Source of the DNA: Conus ventricosus
Lineage: Eukaryota; Mollusca; Gastropoda; Neogastropoda; Conidae
DNA: 64,000 bases
NCBI GenBank assembly: GCA_018398815.1
Contig: JAFLJL010013918.1
Span: 1 to 64,000 of the forward strand
Direction: 5' to 3'
Of the stretch, positions 22,991 through 34,669 are shown one piece after another. Each line of letters opens with the position of its first letter. Position 1 is the stretch's first letter. The position numbers were made by a program, and so were the translations under genes. The notes under the pieces are model-generated. The model saw only the letters and a list, made by a program, of their open reading frames with translations. It did not search any database and was not told the origin of the DNA.

Positions 22991-23839
22991 TAACAAGATC
23001 AAGTGAAGCAACGCAAGGCCCTGTCTAGAAAATAGTCACTGCATAATACATAAAAAAACTGCAGTGCCCTTCCCCTCCCCCACCCCTCACACCACCCCCT
23101 CCACACACATACACACACAAGCACACACAGAGAGCACTCGACTTTACAAGTAAGAAACATAATTCTAAGACGATTACAGCATGAAATCTGACACATGCCT
23201 ACCCTTTTTATATTCTTTATGCAATGTGAAGAATATAGACAGGAAATAATTAAGAGTTTACTACACACACTATCACCTACATTTGTATTTATAAAAAGGG
23301 ACAAGTCATCACAATCACTGAGGCATAGTCGCTGAAGAACACTGAAGTCCCATTAATTTGTCAGCACCAGATTCCTTGCTCGGAAAGAGGAGTGATTCTG
23401 AAATGACAGAGAAACAGCGGCTGGACGACAGGTGAAACAGGAGCAGGGGAGGAGGGGACAGAGGGTCATGACAGTGACGTACTCACTCACACCAAAGACC
23501 ACTTAACATCACTGTTCCTTGCAAAACAGTCACATAAAAAAATGTCCTTCACTTCCAAAATTATTGTAGGACTTATCAGATATGATGTTCTTTCATTTCT
23601 CTAGTATCTCATACTGTGTTACAATATATAGTGAGTAAATGGTAACGAATTATGCAAATCTGTGACAAAAAAATAGTTTGAAGGGGCAATTACATCAACG
23701 AATAAAAAAAAAAGCAGGAAACCAAAAACTTGAAGGCTGCAGTCTATATAACGATAAAACATGTGGATTTGATTTTTCTTTTCTATCTTTCTATTTTAAA
23801 ATGATCAACATAAAAACATTAATAATCATCTAGAGGCAG
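22991..23839. other. Unique sequence, no gene recognised
   Basis: A C-rich strip lies at 23,065-23,105 and a short CA tract at 23,105-23,130; the rest is AT-rich. No coding or RNA feature is supported. Confidence 0.3.
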
Positions 23840-23975
23840 TCACATGCAGACAGGAGGAATTAAAAGGGCAGGTACAGACAGGTCACATACTGACAGAGAG
23901 GGGAGATGAAGGGTCAGGTGCAGACAGTCGGCATACAGACAGAGAGGGGGATAAAGGGGCCAGGTACAGACAGTA
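23840..23975. repeat. Tandem repeat, about 2.5 units of 55 bp
   Basis: CAGGTACAGACAGGTCACAT, CAGGTGCAGACAGTCGGCAT and CAGGTACAGACAGTACAA open successive units that also share GACAGAGAGGGGGAT. Confidence 0.65.
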
Positions 23976-24039
23976 CAATCAAACACCTCACATCATAATC
24001 TACCTGACCTCAAGGAAAAAAAGCATCACATGGAGAGGT

Positions 24040-24086
24040 GTGTGAGGGGTTGGCGATATAAGGAATGGGGAGTGGAGAGGACAGTT
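24040..24086. repeat. Left remnant of the ~80-bp minisatellite split by copy B
   Basis: GCGATATAAGGAATGGGGAG and TGGAGAGGACAGTT match units of the array at 30,095-30,532. GAGAGGACAGTT at 24,075-24,086 is repeated at 30,095-30,106 on the other side of copy B. Confidence 0.8.
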
Positions 24087-24175
24087 AAGTAAGAATAATG
24101 TTGCTTATAGCCAGCGACGCCAGAGGGCCCACATCAGGGTGTCACCCGTTTAAATCAACTCACCAGGCATTTTTA

Positions 24176-24209
<34 letters not shown>

Positions 24210-24221
24210 CAATAAAAAAAA

Positions 24222-24257
<36 letters not shown>

Positions 24258-24280
24258 TACACATCTCGGTAAATGACTGT

Positions 24281-27200
24281 CTACAAACGAACCAGAAATT
24301 TGTTAAAAATCCTCTTCCGTTAAAAATCTCAAATCAGATGAAAATGTTTAATTTCTCTCAAAACCCAAGGATCACGTTTGTCAGGCGGGACATCCCTGAA
24401 CAGGATCTATGGCTCCGCTGTAAAATGTTTGTTGGTCTCAATGTGAAAGTCCCAACACTCTAGAAGAACATGTTTCATTGTGCGTGGTGCTGCAGGAATG
24501 CACCACGGAGCTTTTCACCTCTTTAAAAGGTAAGGAATGGGGTAAAATTAGAATGGCGGTGTGCAGCCGGCACAGGAAACCGTTTCTCTTTACGACCACC
24601 CCGACGTAGATGGGGAGGAAGTCTTCTTTAGGTTTGGACGGATCTGAAAGAGTTTGTTTTCGTCTGTGTGTTAATCTCTGCCAGAAGGTCTCTCCCATAA
24701 TCGTTAATATTGGGTTTCACTTCAGAGCAGGGGGATACACGTGTCTGGGACAGTTTCTCTCTTGTGGCGTTCTTGCTAACGATCACAACCATTTGTTCCC
24801 GCCGATGGCCAACATGGCCAGGAACCAAGCAGAGTAATGTTGTAACCATAGCTTCACTTGCTAAAAAAGTTCAAAAAAAAGTAAAAGTTCTGGATGCTGA
24901 AGGTTTGCGGCCAGCTATGCTCTTCAAAGCTGACAGCGAATCGACAGCACCAGAAGTCCCTCCTCGAAGTTGGTGAGATTATACTTCAAAGCCAGTACTA
25001 GAGCAGTAATAAGTTCAGCAGAATAGACACAGAGCATCTGAATGTTTATGTTCCAACATCTATATGAGAAGGAGCCCCAGGGCAGTAGGCTGCACAGGCC
25101 ACTCCATCTCAGACTTGGAACCGTCAGTGAAAAACTTTTTGATAGGATGGGAATTTGGAACAGATGTCGGCATACAAAGCTTGTACGCAGTGAGGCAGGT
25201 AGACTCCTTACGGAAGCTGCGGATCAAAACGATCTTGGGTGTGAAAAAGGTCTCCATGGAGGTTGATTCCGGAAAACTTGAAAAATCGGGAACAATACTC
25301 CCAGGTCTATACTGCATTCGCACGTGAGGTCTGCCCTACGACAGCCCCCCCCCCCCCCCCACCGGCGGATACATTTAGGGTTTGTTTCAAACTTACTTTG
25401 GATCGCGGGTCAAAAACCCAGTCATAGGCTGGGATCTTGCGGTTCTGAGAACAGTCGGAGTAATAATTCAAGTACAGTTTCAGCCTGCGATTGGACAGTG
25501 AAGGTTCACCTGCCTTGCGTTACAGGCGTACTCAGGTGGTGCGAACGCACCTAAGACAGAGCGAAGCATTGATGGTGGATAGGGTTTCCAGAGTTTGATG
25601 TAAGATGATCTGGCTGAGCCGTACACAGCCACAACCGTAGTCCAGTTACGAACGGACCAGGGCTCTGTAAGAGGTGCAACAAAGTTTTCTTATCAGGCCC
25701 AGCTCGGTGTGTGCTACGGGACCGCAGTAATATTCAGTGCCTTTTGGCCCGCTGTTTTGAGGTTTTTAATATGGCTGGAGAAAGTTAAGTTTTTGGTCAA
25801 AAATGACTCCCAGAATTTTGGCTCCTTAACAGCTGGAATGGGAGAGTTTCCCTATTGAAGTACGGATCTGGAAAAAACTGACGGAAAATTATGGAGTGGA
25901 ATTACACGGTTTTGGTTTAGCAGAAAAGGTGAACCTTTTTCTCGCCCCCGATGGATTTTTATCTACGCAAAGCTGGAGCCTGCGCTGCGACACTCGGACA
26001 CAGGCTTACCAGTTGCGTGACGAACATCCTCCACAAACCAATGAGCAGTCTGAACCCTGCTGCCTGATTTTCACAATGTTTATGTGATTTTAATTACTAA
26101 AGAGGGCAGGAGATAGGATGCTCCCCTGTGGAAACACCCACTCGGATCGTGGACATCAGAGAGAGTGGTGCCAACCCGGACCTGAATACTGTCGTTCTGC
26201 CAAACAATTTTGAATAAATGCGGAGATGACCTTCGAAACCCAGATCGTGGGATCTTGAAGTATCCCCGACTTCCAGGTGGTATGTTTGGCCTTCTCCACG
26301 TCAAAGAAAAATTGACACTGCATGCAGTCTGTTTAAAAAAGCGTTACTAAGTGTCGATTCCAGACGATCAAATGGTCAACTGTACTACGATTGTTTGCGG
26401 AAAACCACACTGTTCTTTCGCCAAAAGGCATCGGTTTGAGGGTTTCCACATGAGCCTTGCATTGACCATTTTTTTCCATCAATTTACAACACAGCTGGTC
26501 AAGCTATGGGACGGTGTTTTGATGGATTAGAAAAGATCTTTTCCTGGTTTGGGGATGGGAATAATGAGGGCTTTCCCAAAGAGGGTGGACGACTGTTAGT
26601 CTCACCCGTGGGGTTGTTTACCTTGTAACAGGATGGTTCAGACCTTCTTGCGAAGATGTTTCAATAGTTGATAATGAATGGTCAATCTTTACCTGGAGAG
26701 GATCGATGCCAAGCGAGGAGGCAGATTTCAGTTCGTTTAATGTGGAAAGGAAGATGTAGTCTTCCATGTTGTGGTGAAAAGTTGCAGGGTGATTTTTCTT
26801 TTAGGGCTTTGTTTTTGACAAAAGTGATGATTTATTAGAAGAGGAGGAAATTCTTTTCATGTTGAAGCAAGCAGATTAGCAAAATGAGTTTTCTCTGTTA
26901 TTAAAAGAATCCGAATACTTGAGATGGGTTCACAGTGGACAGGTGTTTTCCTTTGAATTTTCTTAATGATGTTCCACACTTTTTTTAGAAGTTTTTGATG
27001 TTCAGCCTGGAGCAGAAGCTTTCCAGGGACGACGTTTATGATTTTAAAAGTGTATGTCTTGATTTAGACGGAGTTACTGATGTGCCTCGAGCGTTGGGAC
27101 CCGAAGGTCGTTGGTATACCTGACGCTGAGCCGTTTTCTAACTTTGGAAATTGTTGGGCATTCTGGGAATCGAACCAGGGTGTTTTTGCATTTGAAGTTT

Positions 27201-28039
27201 ATCGGAAGACACTGGGAATACAGGCCTAGCAATTTAATCATAGTGTTTGGTCAGTGATTCAGCTGGGTCAGGACTTGAAAAAATCAGTGGTCCTGGAATC
27301 CTTAGAAAAAGTGGCTGCAAATAGATCCCAGTTTGCTTTCTTATAATGAGATGCTGAGAGACAGAGACGGTGTTCAGTTATTACAAGGTTGTCGAAGGAC
27401 AGGGAAATGGTCACTTGTGAGAACGTCATGGACAGACCACTCATAGTCCAGGACAGCGAGGGGTTCAAAACCGACAAATCCAAACACGAAAGTGAACCTG
27501 AGGAAGAGTGCGAGATAAGTTGCAGATCCGTCATAGACAACACCAATCCAAGCTGAAAGGTCATCCTCATTAGCAGACCTCTGAGGTGAAGTATACCGGC
27601 ACTACCCCAAAGAGGATTGTGACCGTTTAAGTCACCAACGCAAAAATGGTCGAGGGGTTCTTCTAATCTGACTGACAAGGTCCTGACGACAAAACGGGAA
27701 CAGAAGTGAGAGATAAAGAGAACAGATTGTCTACAGTTTGTGGAGAGTGACTTCGCAGTTAACAGCCTGAAGGAGAGGTAGACAGAAGTGACAGATCTAT
27801 CTATACAACAAAGTTTTGTGTAGGGAGAAGGGCAACACCGCCCGGCCAGTCCCAACGTGGATGGATTTGTTGCAGGTTTTCGAAAGAATATTAAAGCAGA
27901 AAGAGTAAGGTCTTCTGGCTTTGATTTGAGTTTCTGAGAGCCACGACAGAAGGTTTTAGAGACTGACACAGGAAGTGCAAGCTCCTCGAAGTTTGGAATT
28001 TAGACCAGGAGATTCCAAGGGAATTTGGTATTTATCCAT
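24281..28039 (-). pseudogene. ORF2 of copy B: endonuclease, reverse transcriptase, RNase H
   Basis: The ATG at 28,039 and a stop codon at 24,281-24,283 frame about 3.76 kb. The 233-codon open frame 27,969-27,268 covers most of the AP endonuclease, including the GDFNGHN-type site at 27,616-27,636. The reverse-transcriptase region (about 25,560-27,000) is poorly open, and the FVDD region near 26,030 is damaged by indels. A frame at 25,323-25,060 contains the RNase H start FFTDGSKSE. A C-terminal Cys/His cluster lies near 24,470-24,570. No intact product is encoded as written. Confidence 0.75.
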
Positions 28040-28065
28040 GGTGCTGAGGGCGAAAAGGAGAGAGC

Positions 28066-29353
28066 TCAGGTCATCTCCTCCTCAACATTGATGCTAAAGC
28101 TGTAAATTTGTTGTTAAATTTCACTGGACTATCTGCAAGACCTGCTGGCCAGGACTTGGCAAACAGGCGAAGAAGGTGGATTTGGGAGATGGTGGAGGTT
28201 TCTTCTTAATCTCCACCATCTCCAAATGGGTCTTGAATCCTTGCCCGCGGGCAATGGGACATGGGAGTTCGAGGGTGCGGGGTGCTGGTTTTTTCATCTG
28301 CCAGCAGCAGATGTTGTAGGACTGCTGGGCAGTCTGAGGTGGTGGGCGGATTTTTTGCTCCACAGGGCAGTTCTTTTTGGGTTGGAAGGTGGTGGACTTG
28401 CTACCACCAGAATGACAGATCTTACTTGCAACGTTTCAGAGAACATGAATTATCGTCTGGCAGCAGACTGACCGAGTAGGAACTTGGGAGCTTTTTGACA
28501 GCCGAAGCATTGGAAGAACGCTGTCGGCGTCTGACTGCCCACACTGTTTCCGGGGCTTCAAAAAATGAGATTTCTTTCCGTTTTAACTGTTGTATAGCAG
28601 ACTCTTGATCCAAAGGGGACGTTTCGTGAAGAGGAGGGATGGTCGCCACCGCAGTTAGCCAATGTGCCGGATCATGACACGGCCCATCATGGGTGCCTTG
28701 CAGCAAGATACCACATAACTCCTGCCCAGACAGAGGTCCCTGACTATGGCCAAACCTTGGCACCTGAAGCACCTCAATGGGGAGGCACATATCGCTGACA
28801 TGACCGTTTAGGGTAACCAACTTTGATGACCGGAGGCGACAGGGCTGCAGTAGGTCAGAAAGAGGGTGTGGTGGCACTCTCTCTGAACCTTCCTGACACG
28901 TCACCATGCGCATCCGTCAACCCTGGGACGCCACGCTCCGTTTTTATTTCTGCCTCGTAACACCTCGTTACATCTCTGCTCGTCGAATCACACCTTTGGA
29001 TGAATTTCAATGTTTGTGGGGAGTTACCTGATCTCCATGTCCACAAGTTTTGTTGCTTCTGCAGCTGTTAGATTGTTTTTGCGATTTGCTTTTGAATGAG
29101 AGAAATGAGCATTCCTCAACCTCTTGATGGACAAGGGTCGCCTGCTATTCCTTGAAAACCTTTGAATGGCAAACGTGGTAGAGCTGAAAGGGGTCTCCTG
29201 CTCAGTCCCCTCAATCACGAGCCAGGAAGCCCAAAACCTCGTCTTCTGGCGAAAAACTTCGGTATCAGAGTCACTATCTGTTTGACAAATCCCCTAAATA
29301 GGGGATGCTGCCTTTCCTTTCCTTTTGGGGGGGTAGGATTTTTGAAAAAGCCA
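28066..29353 (-). pseudogene. ORF1 of copy B, zinc-knuckle protein
   Basis: Open pieces at 28,913-28,422 and 29,218-28,855 cover the middle and N-terminal half. The knuckle region lies at about 28,640-28,775 (GTHDGPCHDPAH and neighbours). At the expected start near 29,353 the plus-strand text reads CAAG instead of CAT, so the usual ATG is missing. The Pro/Ser-rich C-terminal region (28,363-28,121) precedes a stop near 28,066. Confidence 0.65.
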
Positions 29354-30094
29354 AGTGTATTATATTATATTTCATCCCTCCCTTACCCACCACCTTGGAG
29401 TCAAACTAAGGCCAGGCCAAGACTCATGTCTTGTCCCCGTCCAGGCTTCAGGCCGGGAGAGATATACAAAAAGCAAAAAACCTACCAACCTATCCCCTGA
29501 TCATGCCAACTCCCGGGAACAGGAGAGTGAGCATTACAGGGGTTATCTTGGCCAGCCGGGAGAAATGCTGTTTTGACCCCAGCCCAAGAAGGGGAGCGAT
29601 TAGTACACCCGGGCCAGGTGTACTCCCTGTCTAGGAGCGGTCGAGCCAAAGTGATGTGTTGAGAGCGCTGGCCCTTCAATCACCAGGGATCTCATCCCCT
29701 CGACAAGGTCGCACCGCACGGCAAACGCGGCGGATCTATAAGGAAGACCACAGAGAGAAAGGAGTGTGTAAAAGAAGACTTGAGGGGAGACGAAGATAGA
29801 AAAGGGCCAAAGCAAAATACGGAAGGCAGAAAACAAGAAGACAGAATAGAAAAAGGTGAGGATTACTATTTGTTGGGCCCTCACTCTACCTTTCTGACAT
29901 GGGAGACCCTACCAGGGGATCAATTCCTACCACGTAATGTTGGCCAGGTCAGCAACCTTGGCTATAACAGGCTGAAGGTTATAACAAACTAAACATCTAG
30001 CTGAGTATTGATGACCCCGTCAGCAAAGCCAAAAAGATCACTGGACCACGCAAGCCTGACACGGGCAAGGTTGCAACCCCCGGAGGGAGAGGGA

Positions 30095-30532
30095 GAGAGG
30101 ACAGTTGAGAGGGGAAGGGTGAGAATTATGTTGGGGAGGATGGAGGTGGGCAGGAGATATAAAGGAATGGGCAAGTGGAGAGGACAGGTGAGAGGGGAAG
30201 GGATGAGAATACTGTTGGGAGAGGATGGAGGAGGGCATGGAGATATAAGGAAATTGGGGAGTGGAGAGGACAGTTGAGAAGGGAAGGGGAGACAATGTTG
30301 GGGAGATGGAGGAGGGCATGGAGATATAAGAATGGGGAGTGGAGAGGACGTTGAGAAGGGAAGGGAGAATACTGTTGGGGAGGGAGGATGGAGTGAGGGC
30401 ATGGAGATATAAGGAAATGGGAGTGGAGAGGACAGTTGAGAGGGGAAGGGACGTGAATACTGTTGGGGAGGATGGAGGAGGGCATGGAGATTATAAGGAT
30501 ATGGGGGGAGACTGGGAGAGGACAGTGAGATA
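30095..30532. repeat. Minisatellite, unit about 75-82 bp, about 5-6 copies
   Basis: Units contain GAGAGGACAGTTGAGAGGGG, ACTGTTGGGGAGGATGGAGG and GGCATGGAGATATAAGGAAT. The array is flanked on the left by copy B and on the right by copy C, both of which appear to have inserted in it. The Pro/Ser-rich minus frames are products of the repeat. Confidence 0.9.
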
Positions 30533-33500
30533 GATAAGTAATGTTGCTTATAGCCCAGCCGAACGCAAAGGGACCACATCAGGGCTGTCACTGTTAAAAT
30601 CAACTCACCAGCCATTAAAAAAAAAAAAAGAAAAACCTTTTCACCAATCTCGGTTAAATGAACATCGTCCTACAAACGCACCAGAAACTTTGTTAAAAAT
30701 CTTTCTTTCCGTAAAACTTAAATCAGATGAAAAATGGTAATTTTCTCTCAAAAACCCAAGGATTCACGTCATGGGGGCGGGACATCACTGAACAGATCTT
30801 TCTCATGGACTACCCGCGCTGTAAAAAGTTTGGTCTCCACATCGTGCCAAGCCCAAACCCTCTAAAAGAACAAGTTCATTTGATGGCGCATGACATGGAA
30901 TGCACCACGGAGCTCATCTTCACACTTTAAAAGTAAGAATGGTAAAATACGAATGGCCGGTGTGCAGTCCGGTGGGCACAGAACCGTTTCCTCTACGACC
31001 ACCCCGACGTAGATGGGAGGGAAGTCCTTAAGGGTTTGACGGATCTGAAAGAGTTGTGATTCGTCTGTGTGTTCCAATCCCCCCTGCCAGAGGTCGCACA
31101 CATAATCGTACTTTTTGGGTTTCCACATCTGAGCCGGGGATATAAGTGTTTGGACAATTTCTCTCTTGTGGGCGTTCCCTTGCTAAACGATCACCATTTC
31201 GTTCCCGCCGATGGCCCACATGCCCAGGACCCAAGCAAGAGTAATGGTTGTAAACCGTCCGCCTTCAACATACTAAAAAGTTCAAAAAAAAGTAAAAGTC
31301 TGGATGCTAAGGTTGCGGCCAGCTATGCCGCCAAACTGACAGCGAATCCGACAGAACCAGAAAGTCCCTCTGTGAAGAAGGTGAGATTATCTTCAAAAAG
31401 CCAAAACCAGAGCAGTAATTCAGCAGAATAACAGAAGCATCTGAAGGAATATGTTCCAACAAGTATCTGAGAAGAGCCCCAGGGCAGTAGGCTGCACAGC
31501 CACTCCATTTCAGATTTGGAACCGTCAGTAAAAACTTTTTGACAGGATTGGAATTTTCAACAGAGCTCAGCATACCAATGCCTTGTAACGCCAGAGAGCT
31601 GGTAGACACTTTGCGAAAAGCTGCAAGATCAAAACGAATCTCTGGCGTGCAGAATGTCCACGGTGGATGGATCCGGAAACTTGGAAAATCAGATACTACA
31701 CCTGAGGTCTAGGACCTGCTGCATTCCGCACATGTGAGCTGTATAACGACGACCAAACGGGCGGAATACAATAGGGTTTGTTTACAACTTACTTTGGAAC
31801 GGAGGATCAAAGACCCAGTCATAGGCAGGGTTTTCTGTTCCGAGAACAGTCTGATTGTAATAATTCAAAGACAGTTTCAGCCTGCGGTTGGACAGTGAAG
31901 GTTCATCCGCCTCTGCGTACAGGCTGTACACAGGGTGGTGCGGAACGCTCCAAGACAGAGACGAAGCCCTTGATGGTGGATAGGGTCCAAGAGTTTGAGG
32001 TAAGACGGATCTTGCGGAGTCCGTAGCACCGACAACCGAGTCAATTTGGAACGGACCAAGGCTCTGTAGAGGTGCAGCAAAGTTTTCTTAATCAGCGCTT
32101 CGGTCCAGTCAGTGTGCGCTACGACCCCGCAGCATATTCAGTGCTTTCTGGTCAAGCAGTTTTGAGTTTTTAATATGGACTGAGAAAGTTAGGTTTTTTT
32201 GGTCAAAAATACTCCCAGAAAATTTGGCCTCTTAACAGCTGGGGATGGAGAATTCCCTACTTGAAGTTCGGATCTGGAAAAACTGGGACGGAAAATTATG
32301 GAATTGAATACCTGCGTCATTGTAGGAGAAAAGAGGTGAAACCGTTTTCATCTGCCCACCGATGGATTTTTATCTACGCAACAGCAGAGCTGCGCTGAAC
32401 ACATCGTGTACAGGCTTCCAGTTGCGTAGACAGCGAAATCATCCACAAACAATGAGCAGTCTGAACCCGCTGAACTGATTCACAATGTTGAGTTGTTCTT
32501 TATGCTAAAGAGGGCAGGAGACAGTATGCTCCCCAGTGGAACACCCCTCGTACTGCTCGGAACATCAGAGAGAGTGGTGCCCACCCGGACCTGAAACGTC
32601 GTTCTGGCCAAAAAATTTTGGAGAATAAAAACGGAGAAACCTCGAAAAACCCAGATCGTGGGAGATCATGAAGTATCCCCCGACATTCCAGGTAGTATCG
32701 TCGCCGTCTCCAAGGCCGGAAAAAAATTGCACCGCAAGGCGTTTGTTCAGAAAGCATTTCCGGAAGTGTAGAGTCCAGACAATCAAATGGTCAACTGTAG
32801 TCGATGTATTTACGGAAACCACACTGTTCTTTCGGCCAAAAGGCCATCGGGTTTCGATTTCCACATGAGCCAGCATTGACCATTTCTCCATCAGTTTACA
32901 GCCACAGCTGGTCAAAGCTATGGGACGTAGGTTGAAGGTTAGAAAGATCTTTTCCAGATTTGGGGATGGTGGAATAATGAGGCTTTCACGCCAAGAGGTG
33001 GAAAAATACCTGTAGTCCACACATGGGTTGTAGACCTGTAGCAGTGTGTTCAGACCTTCTAGCGGAAGATGTTTCAACAGCTGATAATGGATTTTTCATC
33101 TAATACTGAGAGGAATCGCTGCAAGAAGTAAGGCAGATTTCAGCTCGTTTACCGTGAAAGGAAGATTTGTATTCTTCATGTTATCGGACGAAAAGTTGCA
33201 AGGTGATTTTTCTTTTAGGTTTGTATTTGACAAAAGTGGGCTGATTTATTAGAAGAGGAGGAATTCTTTTCAATGGTTGAAGCAAGCAGATTACAACTGA
33301 TTCTTCTCTGTTATAAAGAATCCGAAAACTTGAGATGGTTCACAGTGGGAAAGGTGTTCTTCCTTTGATTTTTTCCTTAATGATGTTCCACACTTTTTTC
33401 TTAGAAGTTTTGATGGTCACCTGGACAGAAGCTTCTCCAGGCACCGACCGGTTTACTGATTTTAAAAGTGTGTCCTTGGGATTTACACGGAGTTTCTGAT

Positions 33501-33896
33501 GGGCTCGAGCCGTTGGGACCCAAGGTCCGTTGGTTACCAGACGCTGAGCCCGTTTCTAACTTTTAGAAATTTTGTTGGCATTCAGAATCGAACCAGGGTG
33601 TATTTTTTTGGCATTTGAAGTTTATCGGGAGACACTGAAATACAGGCTTAGCACACTTGAATCACAGTGTTAGTCAGAGATTCTGCTGGTCTGGGACTCT
33701 GCAAAAAAACATGTCCTGGAACTTCTTAGACAAAAGTGGCTGCAAATAGATCCCAGTTTGCTTTCTTATAATTGAGAGCTGAGGAGGGACAAGACATCTT
33801 CCGTTAATACAGGTTGTAGAAGGACAGGTAAATGTCCACTTCCGTGCAGAACCGTATGGACAGACCACTCATATCCCAGGACCACGAGGGACACAA
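30533..33896 (-). mobile_element. Retrotransposon copy C, left (3') half; interrupted by copy D
   Basis: The tail GATAAG begins near 30,533 next to the minisatellite. The 3' UTR, RNase H, reverse transcriptase and the C-terminal part of the endonuclease follow. At 33,896 the sequence switches to the GATAAG tail of copy D after ACACAA. The missing endonuclease start, ORF1 and 5' UTR are best matched by 54,412-56,980, which resumes at the same site (AGGGGTCACAA). The two halves total 5,933 bp, the length of a complete element. The left flank is the 30,095 array and the right flank another array; no clear duplication is seen around the whole copy. Confidence 0.8.
30670..33896 (-). pseudogene. 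ORF2 of copy C, C-terminal part (reverse transcriptase, RNase H)
   Basis: A stop at 30,670-30,672 closes ORF2. The frame 33,077-32,565 (170 codons) is one of the longest clean reverse-transcriptase stretches here, from the NLRPIALTSCGCKLMEKW motif through the VSVNTSTTVDHL segment. The catalytic FVDD codons lie at 32,438-32,449. RNase H spans about 31,230-31,610 with SDSLS. The C-terminal finger lies near 30,850-31,000. The N-terminal remainder of the endonuclease is at 54,412-54,980. Frameshifts occur throughout. Confidence 0.75.
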
Positions 33897-34502
33897 GATA
33901 AGATAAGATAATTTGCATATAGCCCAGCCGACCACAGAGGGCCCCATCAGGCTGTCCACCACGTTAAAATCAACTCAACCAGTCAATAAAAAAAAAAAAA
34001 TAAAAAAAAATAAAAAATTACACACATCTCGTTAAATGACATCGTCTACAAACGAACCAGAAACTTTGTTAAAAAATCCATTCTCCGTAAAAATCTCAAA
34101 TAATGAAAAATGGTAAATTTCTTCATGAGTCAAAACCCCAAGGATCCCGTCAGGGCGGGACATCCCAGAACAGGAACTTCATGGACTTCCGCTGTAAAAT
34201 GTTTGTGTCTACATCGTGCAAGACCCAACACTCTAAAAGAACATGTTTCATCGTGATGGTGCATGACATGGAATGCACCACGAGCTTCTTCTTCACATCT
34301 TTTTAAAAGGTACGATGGGTAAAAACGAATGGCCGGTGTGCAGCCGGCACAGAACCGTTTACCCCCTTAACGACCACCCGACGTAGAGGAGGAAGTCTTT
34401 AGGTTGGACGGATCTGAAAGAGTTTGTTATCGTCTGTGTGTTCCAATCCTCCTGCCAGAGGTCCCTCACATAATCGTTAATTTTGGGTTTCACATCTGAG
34501 CA
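32993..34502. repeat. Left copy of a ~1.5-kb direct duplication spanning the C/D junction
   Basis: From CCAAGAGGTGGAAAAA in the reverse-transcriptase region of copy C, through the C/D junction at 33,896, to CATCTGAGCA in copy D, this 1,510-bp segment has the same order and the same internal junction as 47,548-49,050. The two copies flank copy I/F exactly. They differ at many single bases and small indels. Confidence 0.7.
33897..34502 (-). mobile_element. Copy D, left-flank duplicate of its 3' end (3' UTR and ORF2 C-terminus)
   Basis: The GATAAGATAAGATAA tail follows copy C's ACACAA, then the conserved 3' end, an A tract, an ORF2 stop at 34,046-34,048, and ORF2 C-terminal sequence to CACATCTGAGCA. 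At 34,503 it is cut by copy I/F's tail. The same region appears again, uninterrupted, at the start of the complete copy D at 48,451. Confidence 0.75.
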
Positions 34503-34669
34503 GATAAGATAATATAAGATAATGTTGCTTATAGCCAGCCGACCCGCAAGGGCCACATCAGGGCTGTCCCCGACGTTAAAATCAACTCACACAGTCCTAA
34601 AAAAAAAATACATAAAAAAAACTACAAAAAGAAAAAAAACTTTCACACAACACGTTAAATGACAACGTC

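Larger units (their letters stand above)
24087..30094 (-). mobile_element. Full-length retrotransposon copy B, minus strand
   Basis: The 6,008-bp element runs from a short AATAATG-type tail at the left to the 5' end near CCCCCGGAGG at 30,076-30,086. The flanks GAGAGGACAGTT (24,075-24,086 and 30,095-30,106) form a 12-bp duplication inside a minisatellite, so part of the match could also come from the array. The 3' UTR contains a long A tract (24,181-24,252 on the plus strand). All ORF2 domains and ORF1 are present but frameshifted. The tail repeat is weaker than in other copies, suggesting an older insertion or errors. Confidence 0.88.

Noticed and set aside
24181..24252. Poly-A tract as a polyadenylation tail of copy B
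   Set aside because: It lies inside the 3' UTR on the wrong strand for a poly-A tail: in the element's sense direction it is a T run, followed by the conserved 3' end and TTATC tail.
29989..30615. 208-codon Pro/Ser/Leu-rich minus-strand frame
   Set aside because: It covers the ~80-bp minisatellite between copies B and C and repeats with the unit.
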